A stretch of DNA of 64,000 nt from the NCBI GenBank assembly GCA_964652775.1, contig CAZZAM010000010.1:1-64000 (forward strand), written 5' to 3'. A program made the translations under genes and the position numbers. Of this stretch, positions 16,557-23,737 are shown piece after piece. This DNA comes from UBA11346 sp038060575. Its GTDB lineage: Bacteria > Planctomycetota > UBA11346. The notes under the pieces were generated by a model, which saw nothing but the letters and a program-made list of their open reading frames with translations, made no database searches and was not told the origin of the DNA. Numbering within the stretch: the first letter of the stretch is position 1; every line of letters begins with the position of its first letter.

Positions 16557-18017
16557 ATGCGTTACAAGGTCGGATACGGCCCCATGCAGCAGCTGTACGA
16601 ACTGAACGTTAGAACCTGGACCAACGAGCGTTCGACCGAACTCGGTCGCACCGCAACGTTGGACGATCTTCCCGATTCGTGGCTCGAGCACTTGGCTGAA
16701 CACGGTTTCACCTGGCTCTACCTGCTGGGCGTCTGGCCATGCGGCGTGCTGACTCGGGCCGTTTCGCTCGCCGATGTGCCACTGCGCCAATATCTCGTTT
16801 CCGTCCTACCCGGTGCCAGCGATGCCGACGTCATCGGAAGTCCATTGGCCCCATCGAGCAGCCAGTGTGATGCCATTCTCGGTGGCGACGAGGCGCTTGA
16901 ACGCCTACGCGAACGGGCGCGCAGTTTCGGTTTGTCCTTGATGCTCGACTTCATCCCGAACCACGTCGGCCTTGATCATCCTTGGGTTATTGAACATCCA
17001 GAATTGTTCGTGCGCGGCGACGAGCAGGTAATCGCGCGTGATCCCAGTGCCTGGGTTCGCCTCAACGGCAGTATCTTTGCGCACGGCCGTGATCCGTTTT
17101 TCGCTCCGTGGCAAAACACCGTGCAGTTCGATTATGCCAACCCGGCGGTCCACGACGCCGTCATCGCCATGGCGGCTGATGTCGCTGCACGCTGCGACGG
17201 GTTGCGTTGTGATGTCGCCATGTTGTTGCTGCCCGACGTCTTCCAGAGCACATGGCAACGTCCCATGCGTTCATTCTGGAAACGTTGCCTCGACGAAGTG
17301 CGCGCTTTGCACCCCGGCACGTTGTTCATGGCCGAAGTCTATTGGAACCGCGAATACGAACTGCAGCAGGCAGGCTTTGACTTTACTTACGATAAGATTC
17401 TCTACGACCGCCTGCTGTCAGGGGATCCGGAATCGATCAAGGGACATCTGCGCGCGAATCTCGATTACCAAATGCATTGTGTCCGCTTCATGGAAAACCA
17501 TGAAGAACAGCGTGCGGCCGCCCGCTTTCCCAATCCTTCCCATCACCGGGGAGCACTCTTCATTACTGGCATGGTGCCCGGCATGCTGCTCTGCCACTAC
17601 GGACAGGAAGATGGCCGGTCACTCCATAGTTCGCTGCATGCTCGACGGCGTCCGCCCGAAGCCGGCAGCGATGCGCATCGTAACGCCTACCGTGATCTCC
17701 TCCTCCTCCTCGGCGAACCCGCTCGCCAGGACGGTACCTGGAGCATGGTCGAAGCGCGCGACTGCCCCTCAATTATCGGCCTGCTCTGGACCCTGCAGTC
17801 GCATCACAGCCTCTTGGTCGTGATCAACATCAGTTGGAATCCAGCCGTCGGCAACCTCAACCTAGGTCCACTGGCCCAACGCGACTGTCAGATTCAGGAC
17901 GTCTTCAAATCCATACCCCCACGACTGCTTGACGGCACCTCATTGCGAGAACGGGGCCTGCCCATCGAGCTTCCAGCGTGCGGAACCGCAGCTTACCGGA
18001 TTTTACCACAACGTTGA
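16557..18017 (+). CDS. GH13 alpha-amylase-family protein
   Basis: This 486-residue TIM-barrel protein has the GH13 conserved regions: I LMLDFIPNHVG, II GLRCDVAM (nucleophile Asp), III LFMAEVYW (acid/base Glu) and IV RFMENHEEQR. Region IV has Glu where the third catalytic acid Asp is normally found (NHE for NHD), which should lower or change activity. There is no signal peptide, so it would act on cytoplasmic alpha-glucans. ATG 16557 or ATG 16584 (MQQLYELNVRTW) are possible starts. It is separated from mreC by 68 bp. Confidence 0.88.
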   Translation: MRYKVGYGPMQQLYELNVRTWTNERSTELGRTATLDDLPDSWLEHLAEHGFTWLYLLGVWPCGVLTRAVSLADVPLRQYLVSVLPGASDADVIGSPLAPSSSQCDAILGGDEALERLRERARSFGLSLMLDFIPNHVGLDHPWVIEHPELFVRGDEQVIARDPSAWVRLNGSIFAHGRDPFFAPWQNTVQFDYANPAVHDAVIAMAADVAARCDGLRCDVAMLLLPDVFQSTWQRPMRSFWKRCLDEVRALHPGTLFMAEVYWNREYELQQAGFDFTYDKILYDRLLSGDPESIKGHLRANLDYQMHCVRFMENHEEQRAAARFPNPSHHRGALFITGMVPGMLLCHYGQEDGRSLHSSLHARRRPPEAGSDAHRNAYRDLLLLLGEPARQDGTWSMVEARDCPSIIGLLWTLQSHHSLLVVINISWNPAVGNLNLGPLAQRDCQIQDVFKSIPPRLLDGTSLRERGLPIELPACGTAAYRILPQR

Positions 18018-18085
18018 CTCGTGCATTATTTGTGCTTTGACCTGATCGCTGTTGGCACTGGCACGGCATACGACACCATTCCGCC

Positions 18086-18883
18086 ATGTCGCGCCCCTGG
18101 TTCACCTTTACCGGCCTTGCTGTCATCACGCTGATCCTGGCCATCGGTGGATCGGCTGCGTTGTGGGGTCGGCCCGACGGTCTGCTCACTGCATGGCAAC
18201 GCATGCTGGCGGGAAATGATCAAGCCGACACCAATGGCATGCGTGATGCACAAGAACAGGTCGTACATCTCAACGCCGAAAATGTCTTACTGCGCGCGCG
18301 CTTGGCCCAGTACGCATCAATCAGGGGCGAGGGCGGATTTCCTCCCGAACGTGTGGTCATCGCGCGCGGGCGCGTCGTCGGCCGCACGGCGCGCAGTGGA
18401 CGGCGGTTTCTGCATTTGGATGTCGGCACTGCCGCCGGTGTGGCGGTCGATCAACCAGCCTGCATCGGCTGGAGTCTTGCCGGCATGGTTACCGGCATCC
18501 GCGAAGGCCGCTGTCTGGTACAAGAGCTCGCCGACAGTGAATCCCGCATCCCCGCAACCATCCTCAACGGCAAAGAAAACCTCGCTGAAGGCGTTTTAGT
18601 TGGTGGCGGCCAACCCGGATGGGCACGACTGGAATTCATCGAACAGCGCGAAGGCCTGCGTATCGAGCCTGGATACAGCGTCGTGACGGCCGGCTCAGAT
18701 GGGCGATTGCCGCCCGGTTTGGTGCTTGGCAGAATCGACAACGCCGTGCGTGGCAGCGGGTCTGACACGTGGAAACTGCGCGTACGTTTGACTGCTGATG
18801 CGAGTAGCAGCGAATCATTGCTTATCCTCAAGGTGCCAAACACGCCGCCGACCAATGATGGGGCACCGACGACGGAGCAGTGA
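18086..18883 (+). CDS. mreC: MreC-like rod-shape/cell-wall scaffold protein
   Basis: This 265-residue protein has one N-terminal membrane helix (about residues 8-28), a coiled-coil stretch (about 50-75), and a periplasmic double beta-barrel (GRVVGRTARSGRRFLHLDVG, then LEFIEQREGLRIEPGYSVVTAG and LPPGLVLGRI) as in MreC. MreC links the MreB cytoskeleton to peptidoglycan synthases. mreB and mreD are not adjacent, unlike in most bacteria, so the assignment rests on domain pattern. The C-terminal 15 residues are Pro/Thr rich. Confidence 0.8.
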   Translation: MSRPWFTFTGLAVITLILAIGGSAALWGRPDGLLTAWQRMLAGNDQADTNGMRDAQEQVVHLNAENVLLRARLAQYASIRGEGGFPPERVVIARGRVVGRTARSGRRFLHLDVGTAAGVAVDQPACIGWSLAGMVTGIREGRCLVQELADSESRIPATILNGKENLAEGVLVGGGQPGWARLEFIEQREGLRIEPGYSVVTAGSDGRLPPGLVLGRIDNAVRGSGSDTWKLRVRLTADASSSESLLILKVPNTPPTNDGAPTTEQ

Positions 18884-18951
18884 TAGGAAGCCGAGCCACA
18901 TGGCTTGGCGTGGCGCGGAGTGCCGATAGCGTCCCGGCCTGACTGGATCAC

Positions 18952-19041
18952 GGAGGTGTGGCAGAGTGGTCTAATGCACCGGTTTTGAAAACCGGCGAAC
19001 CCTAACGGGTTCCGGGGGTTCGAATCCCTCCGCCTCCGCCA
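18952..19041 (+). tRNA. tRNA-Ser (anticodon UGA)
   Basis: A 90-nt class II tRNA with a long variable arm (CGAACCCTAACGGGTTCC). The acceptor is GGAGGTG/CGCCTCC, the anticodon stem CCGGT/ACCGG carries loop TTTGAAA (anticodon UGA), and the T-loop is GGTTCGAATCC. The discriminator is G73 and CCA is encoded. Confidence 0.96.
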
Positions 19042-19086
19042 ACAGAAAACCCAGCCCGAAGCGGCTGGGTTTTCTGTTGGCGGAGG
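19033..19086 (+). terminator. tRNA-Ser terminator palindrome that includes the tRNA 3' end
   Basis: Perfect 24-bp arms (19033-19056 and 19063-19086) enclose loop CGAAGC. The left arm starts inside the acceptor stem (CCTCCGCCA) and runs on through ACAGAAAAC; the right arm mirrors all of it and has GGGTTTTCTG, giving a stem plus T-run. The same design is used at the tRNA-Pro gene. Confidence 0.75.
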
Positions 19087-19106
19087 CTAGGGGATGCAAT
19101 GAACGC

Positions 19107-19217
19107 CCCGACACCCAGGGACGGGTGTCGGTCGCGCCTCGCGTCCCATGCAGATGGGACGCGTCCCGCTCGTTGGCGGGCGCCGGCGCGAGGTTCGAAT
19201 CCCATGGTGCAAATGCC
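19107..19217 (+). repeat. Hairpin array ending in a tRNA T-arm-like sequence
   Basis: After the tRNA-Ser terminator come three adjacent hairpins: CCGACACCC/GGGTGTCGG, GCGTCCCAT/ATGGGACGC and CCCGC/GCGGG. The outer strings CCTCGCG and CGCGAGG can also pair. The array is followed by GGTTCGAATCCCAT, which copies the T-loop of the adjacent tRNA-Ser. The layout parallels the tRNA-Pro-derived elements at 8.6-9.4 kb. The remaining bases up to 19310 hold no gene that I can support. Confidence 0.6.
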
Positions 19218-19323
19218 GATCAACTGCACGTACTACCACTTCTAATTCATCACCTCCGTTTTCCAAAAGGAAACGCACGATCACGCGGTTACCAGGCCTC
19301 AATGTTTCTGGTTAGCCATTACT

Positions 19324-19740
19324 TTATTTAATTGACTGTGCGCCAAGTTCTGCACCCAAGGCAACTGCAGTAGCCTTGGACATCAATCCCATATTATTTT
19401 TTGCCATGATTCCCGAAAGTTTGACGCCGGCATTCGTTTTATAGAAGGCCAATATTGCATCAATGTCGTCTGGTTCCAGACTTTCATAATAATATTCTGC
19501 CATCTCCTTTTTAACGGTCGCAACATTCAACATATTTTCGACGAATACCTTCTGTTTGACTGAAAAGGCAGGATTCTTTTTATATACCACTAGCTTGAGC
19601 GATTCCACTAACCCGGTAAACGCCTGTCCTGGCATAGTCAAATCTACAATTTCGGTACACTTTGAGATATGGACCTTACGTTCTTCGTCTGTGACCGCAT
19701 AACTGGTGACAGCTAAAAGTAATAAAATGAATGTTTTCAT
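19324..19740 (-). CDS. DUF2059-like secreted protein
   Basis: This 138-residue protein has a signal peptide (MKTFILLLLAVTSYA) followed by a helical domain matching the DUF2059 pattern. That family has a C-terminal helical bundle with E.L...D......F..T..G (here SLEPDDIDAILAFYKTNAG) and ends near KSMA-type positions (IMAKNNMGLMSKA). Function is unknown. AGGAG lies 8 nt before ATG 19740. Base composition is clearly more AT-rich than neighbours. It may sit in an integron-like cassette. Confidence 0.75.
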   Translation of the reverse strand: MKTFILLLLAVTSYAVTDEERKVHISKCTEIVDLTMPGQAFTGLVESLKLVVYKKNPAFSVKQKVFVENMLNVATVKKEMAEYYYESLEPDDIDAILAFYKTNAGVKLSGIMAKNNMGLMSKATAVALGAELGAQSIK

Positions 19741-19949
19741 GTGAGCTCCTGTTTATTGTATGGCTAACATAGAGTAACAGCGTGGCACGTTGCCGAACCA
19801 ACGTGGATGGCAATTGGAAAAGCCAATGTAGCGGAGCGAAAGCAAAATTCTATTTGCGGAGGTGGGATAATGGCGGCGCCCCGGACGTAGCAATTTGAAA
19901 TTTTGGTTACTGGAGCGGGTCTGTAAAGACCAAGAAATGTACTCACCTA

Positions 19950-20483
19950 TCAACGATTGGTTAGACGCGATCTATTGAGTATTGTTCTCTTAATATTGAC
20001 AAGTCCATAATACCAAGTGAGGAAAAACAATGGCGCTGTTATTATTGCAGCAATCCAATCAACAAATAAACCGAATCGACAAAATACAGCTTCAGATGGA
20101 TAGCTGGGATTGTAATAGCACTTATTAGTTGAGCCAACCAATATATTATTGACATAGCGATTTTTGCTACTGTTAAATCCGTTAAAGTCATTCATGAATG
20201 CGAAAACTCTTCCGGTTGTTCGGCCGTGTGTCAACTCTGCTGAATGTGGTAATTGATAGTCATATTCAAATTCGATGTTGATCTTTGACAATGTTTCATG
20301 TTCATCCGTGATTTTTGTTTCAAGTGAAATGCCTTTAACCACGCACCTCGTTTCATTCCATGAAATGGACGATATAATATTGATTGATTGAGGAATAAAT
20401 GCTAGCCATCCCAAAAATGTGAAGACCAATGCTATAAGTAGCCAGGCAATAAATCCCTTTAATGTAAATCCGTCGTTTCCCAT
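19950..20483 (-). CDS. DUF3592-like membrane protein
   Basis: This 177-residue protein has a membrane helix near the N-terminus (about 10-32), an extracytoplasmic beta-rich middle (WNETRCVVKG, YDYQLPHSAELTHGR, KCYYNPSYPSEAVF) and a second membrane helix (about 143-163). The CYYNPxxPxEAV motif is characteristic of DUF3592. Function unknown. The gene is AT-rich, and its stop codon lies within 10 nt of a GTCTAAC box, as ORF ends often overlap attC sites in cassettes. Confidence 0.78.
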   Translation of the reverse strand: MGNDGFTLKGFIAWLLIALVFTFLGWLAFIPQSINIISSISWNETRCVVKGISLETKITDEHETLSKINIEFEYDYQLPHSAELTHGRTTGRVFAFMNDFNGFNSSKNRYVNNILVGSTNKCYYNPSYPSEAVFCRFGLFVDWIAAIITAPLFFLTWYYGLVNIKRTILNRSRLTNR

Positions 20484-20666
20484 ATGTTTCGTCTAACATT
20501 GTTTAGCGATTTGTACGAGGTGACTATATTGTTTCCTTGGCCGACATGACGTCACAACAACATGCACGACCATGTTGGGGTGTGTTGGATACTCAATTGT
20601 TAACCGTCGGAGCATGGCGGGAATCTATGGGTCGGATACGTAACTGGAAGGGAGATGGTCACGCAT

Positions 20667-20722
20667 TGCGTCCCGCCTATGACGAGACCGGTGCAAAGTT
20701 CGAATCCCATATCGCAAACGCG
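20667..20722 (+). repeat. T-arm-like sequence, second copy flanking the AT-rich island
   Basis: GCGTCCCGC, a variable stretch, then CCGGTGCAAAGTTCGAATC and CCAT match the end of the hairpin array at 19161-19205 (GCGTCCCGC ... CCGGCGCGAGGTTCGAATC). Both are followed by a similar TGCAAA/CGCAAA stretch. The two copies flank the AT-rich genes as direct repeats. Confidence 0.6.
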
Positions 20723-20736
20723 GTCTGCTGTATGGT

Positions 20737-20769
20737 CCTGCTGAACACGAAGCGCTTGTGTTCAGCAGG
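20737..20769 (+). terminator. Strong hairpin upstream of the GH3 gene
   Basis: A perfect 12-bp stem, CCTGCTGAACAC and its complement, with loop GAAGCGCTT, lies 38 bp before the GH3 start. There is no long T-run on either strand, so it may be a factor-assisted terminator or a leader structure of the GH3 mRNA. Confidence 0.45.
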
Positions 20770-20807
20770 AGTGTTCAACGCTCATGCGACTCATCGCAAG
20801 GAACCTC

Positions 20808-23312
20808 ATGCTCCCATTTAGCCAACATCGCACACCCGAAGTTCGCAATCGGATTCGCAATGTCCTCGCGATGATGACGCTGGAAGAAAAAGCGGGGATG
20901 CTGGCGGGGACGGATGACTGGCATCTGCGCGGGATTCCACGGTTGGGGATTCCCTCGATTCGGGTGGCGGACTGTGGACATGGGGTGTCGCTGTGTGGCG
21001 ATCGCGCGAGTCCGGCGACGTGCTTCCCGACTGGGGTAGGGATGGCGGCGACGTGGAACGAGACGCTCATGGAGCGCGCGGGAGCGGCGATCGGACGTGA
21101 GACGCGGGCGCTTGGCTGTTCGATCATGCTTGGGCCGAAGATCAATCTGCATCGCATTCCTCTGAATGGGCGCTGCTTTGAAACATTTGCCGAAGATCCG
21201 GTGCTGGCTGGCCGTTTGGCCGGGGCCCTGATTCGCGGCATTCAATCGGCGGGTGTCGCAGCCTGTGTGAAGGCGATGGCAGCGAACAACCAACAGAAGG
21301 ACCAAGACAAGGTCAGCGCGACTGTTGATGAACGGACGCTGCGCGAGCTCTACCTGCGCGTGTTTGAGATCGCGATCGAGACTGGCGATCCAGCGGTGGT
21401 GATGACATCGTACAATCAGCTCAATGGACTGCCGACCACCGAGTCGCCGTGGATGCTGAAAACCGTGCTGAAAGACGCGTGGCGTTTCGACGGCTTCGTC
21501 GTGTCTGATTGGCGTGCAGTGAAAACCAATGCGTCGCTGACTTCCGGTGTCGATTTGGAAATGCCGGGTCCGGGCAAGATTCTCAACCGCGATAACGTAC
21601 TGCGTGCGGTGAAAGAAGGAACGCTGACGCGAAGCGAACTTGACGATAAAGTTGGCCGTCTGCTCGCGGTCATCATCGGTTATGGTCAGCCCGAACAGGT
21701 ATCGGAAGCCGTCGCCAAGCAACTCGACAGTCCTGAAAATCGCGCCGCTGCGTTGGCTGTCGCCGAGGAATCGATCACGCTGCTCAAGAACGACAATGCA
21801 CTGCTGCCCCTCGATCGCACGAAGCTGAAAAAGCTCCTCGTCGTCGGTCCCAACGCGGCTTCGGCTCGCATCGGCGGCGGCGGCAGCGCGTCAGTGACAC
21901 CGTTCTACACGATCAGTCCACTCGACGGCATCCGCGAAGTCTGCGGAACCAATGTCGAGATCCAACATCTCGAAGGCTGTTCGCTGATCGGCGAGATGGA
22001 GCCGATTGACGGCGCGTTCCAACATACGGATGCCGCAGGAAAACAGGCCCCGGGTCTGCATGCTGAGCTGTGGAATGGTCAGCGACCAAAGGGCGATGCG
22101 CATGTGCAGATGGTCATGCCACGCGTGGATCACTCGTGGGGATGGGCTGCGCCGTGCCCGGGCATCATCAAGGGACCGTTCGCGATCCGTCTACGCGGAA
22201 CGATCGTTCCGCCGGTTAGCGGCCGCTATCGCCTGGGACTACACGCCCAAGAAGGCTGCATCAGCTTGCGCATCGGCGAGCAAACTGAGCTCGACACCTG
22301 GGCCACTGAGAACGCGGAAAACTTTGAAGCCAACTACCAGAACACCTACCACGTTGCCGAACGCGACTTCGTTGCCGGTAAACCAGTCGCGATCGATATC
22401 CTCTATGCCAAGCGCGCAGCCCGCGCCGGCATCCGCTTGGAATGGCAAATTCCTGGCGCGGTCAGTCCGATTGAGCGTGCCGTCGCCGCTGCACGCGAGG
22501 CTGATGCGGTGATCATTTGCACTGGTATTTCCAACATGTTTGAGGGTGGTGCGCGTGATCGCGCCGACATTGATCTGCCTGCGTCGCAGATCCAGCTCAT
22601 CGAACGCATCGCCGCAGCGAACAAACGCGTTGTCGTGGTTCTCAATAACGGCGGCACCTTGGCACTGCCGTGGGAGCCGCAGGTTCCGGCCATCATCGAA
22701 GCGTGGTACCCAGGTCAGGAAGGCGGCCGCGCACTCGGTCGCATCCTCTTTGGCTTGGTCAATCCAAGTGGCCATCTACCCGACACCATTGCTCATAAAC
22801 TCAGCGACCACGCGTCCGCCGCCAATTATCCCGGTGACGGCGCCACCGTGAACTACCGCGAGGGCCTGTCGATCGGCTATCGCCACTTTGACACCGCCAA
22901 GATCAAGCCGCACTTCCCGTTCGGATTTGGACTCAGCTACACGACCTTCGCGTTCTCGCCGCCAGTTCCATCGCTGGCAGCAGACGGCGCCGGAACCGTG
23001 CGCGTGAAAGTCCGCAACACCGGATCACGCGTCGGCAAAGCAGTCGTCCAGCTCTATGTCCGTCCGATCAAGCCGCCGGTTGCACGCCCACCCAAAGAGT
23101 TGAAAGCCTTTGCCAAAGTTGAACTGGCAGTCGGCAGCGAAGCCGAGGTCACACTTGCCCTCACGCCGCGTGATTTCGCCTACTTTGATGCGTCTGCCGG
23201 CACTTGGATTGTCGCACCCGGTGCCTATGAAATCCTCACCGGTCAGCACAGCGAACAACTCAACGGCGTCACCATCACAATAGCTGAACACACAGCACAG
23301 GGGAAAGCATGA
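20808..23312 (+). CDS. GH3 beta-glycosidase with inserted PA14 domain
   Basis: This 834-residue enzyme has the GH3 N-terminal TIM barrel (LEEKAGMLAGTDDWHLRGIPRLG), the nucleophile Asp in FVVSDWRA, and the second alpha/beta domain (VAEESITLLKND, LLVVGPNA). A PA14 insertion (about residues 400-550: LRGTIVPPVSGRYRLGLHAQ) is followed by the fibronectin-III-like end. The usual Lys-His pair that binds substrate (KHF..NNQ) reads KAMAANNQQ here, so His is replaced by Ala. There is no signal peptide, suggesting action on imported oligosaccharides. ATG 20808 is preferred over ATG 20784 because AAGGAA lies 4 nt upstream. The next gene overlaps it (ATGA). Confidence 0.9.
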   Translation: MLPFSQHRTPEVRNRIRNVLAMMTLEEKAGMLAGTDDWHLRGIPRLGIPSIRVADCGHGVSLCGDRASPATCFPTGVGMAATWNETLMERAGAAIGRETRALGCSIMLGPKINLHRIPLNGRCFETFAEDPVLAGRLAGALIRGIQSAGVAACVKAMAANNQQKDQDKVSATVDERTLRELYLRVFEIAIETGDPAVVMTSYNQLNGLPTTESPWMLKTVLKDAWRFDGFVVSDWRAVKTNASLTSGVDLEMPGPGKILNRDNVLRAVKEGTLTRSELDDKVGRLLAVIIGYGQPEQVSEAVAKQLDSPENRAAALAVAEESITLLKNDNALLPLDRTKLKKLLVVGPNAASARIGGGGSASVTPFYTISPLDGIREVCGTNVEIQHLEGCSLIGEMEPIDGAFQHTDAAGKQAPGLHAELWNGQRPKGDAHVQMVMPRVDHSWGWAAPCPGIIKGPFAIRLRGTIVPPVSGRYRLGLHAQEGCISLRIGEQTELDTWATENAENFEANYQNTYHVAERDFVAGKPVAIDILYAKRAARAGIRLEWQIPGAVSPIERAVAAAREADAVIICTGISNMFEGGARDRADIDLPASQIQLIERIAAANKRVVVVLNNGGTLALPWEPQVPAIIEAWYPGQEGGRALGRILFGLVNPSGHLPDTIAHKLSDHASAANYPGDGATVNYREGLSIGYRHFDTAKIKPHFPFGFGLSYTTFAFSPPVPSLAADGAGTVRVKVRNTGSRVGKAVVQLYVRPIKPPVARPPKELKAFAKVELAVGSEAEVTLALTPRDFAYFDASAGTWIVAPGAYEILTGQHSEQLNGVTITIAEHTAQGKA

Positions 23313-23737
23313 GTCGCGGAGCTCCACCAATTGTTCCAGCCATCATCCACAAAGGCGTGCGTTACGCACAAGCCGATCGCGGCGCTCCACCAATCGTTCC
23401 AGCCATCAACCACAAGGGCGTGCGTTACGCACAAGCCGCCGATACTCCCAAGCAACGCAAGGGCTCCATCAGTCGCCACCTGGCAGCCATCGATGTCGCC
23501 ACCAATGCGACGCTGTGGACGCTAGAGATATTCTCCGATCCGCTTGTCGAGATGCTTGAAACCGATGTGCAGGAGATCTATTTCAAGTCCATGACTCTGA
23601 ACGCTAAACGAAATGAACTGACCATCGAACGTGAATATGGCGGCGAGATCTGCGTGGTGAATCTCACGAAACGCACGAAGAAAACCAAAAAATTACGGCC
23701 GGTGGGTAAACCGGGGGTCTTTCTCAAGTCGCGCTGA
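23309..23737 (+). CDS. Small protein with an N-terminal 20-residue tandem duplication
   Basis: This 142-residue protein is translationally coupled to GH3 (ATGA overlap). Its N-terminus holds two near-identical copies of a 20-residue unit starting RGAPPIVPAI and ending RYAQA, encoded by a 63-bp direct repeat. The rest (about 50-142) is a compact beta-strand/alpha mixture with LAAIDVATNATLWTLEIF and DVQEIYFKSMTLNAKRNELTIE, and a basic C-terminus. I do not recognise the family. Its 3' end overlaps the convergent esterase gene by 45 bp. Confidence 0.65.
   Translation: MSRGAPPIVPAIIHKGVRYAQADRGAPPIVPAINHKGVRYAQAADTPKQRKGSISRHLAAIDVATNATLWTLEIFSDPLVEMLETDVQEIYFKSMTLNAKRNELTIEREYGGEICVVNLTKRTKKTKKLRPVGKPGVFLKSR

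Larger units (their letters stand above)
19311..20497 (-). mobile_element. Possible two-cassette integron-like segment (AT-rich)
   Basis: Two AT-rich genes in the same orientation are each bracketed by their own complementary 7-mers. The DUF3592 gene begins 7 nt after GTTAGAC (20497-20491) and its stop lies next to GTCTAAC (19966-19960). The DUF2059 gene begins after GTTAGCC (19768-19762) and is followed by GGCTAAC (19317-19311). This is the relation expected between a cassette start (GTTRRRY) and its own attC R'' box (RYYYAAC); the second pair deviates at one base. The 205-nt stretch between the genes has imperfect inverted repeats but is longer than most attC sites. No integrase gene is seen in the window. 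Confidence 0.4.

Noticed and set aside
20491..20590. Third attC site upstream of the DUF3592 gene (ATCCAAC to GTTAGAC, about 100 nt)
   Set aside because: The end boxes fit loosely, but the interior folds into local hairpins rather than the required paired L boxes, so I do not claim it.
20640..20722. Additional tRNA gene at the T-arm-like sequence
   Set aside because: The T-stem is mispaired and no D-arm, anticodon arm or acceptor stem can be built.
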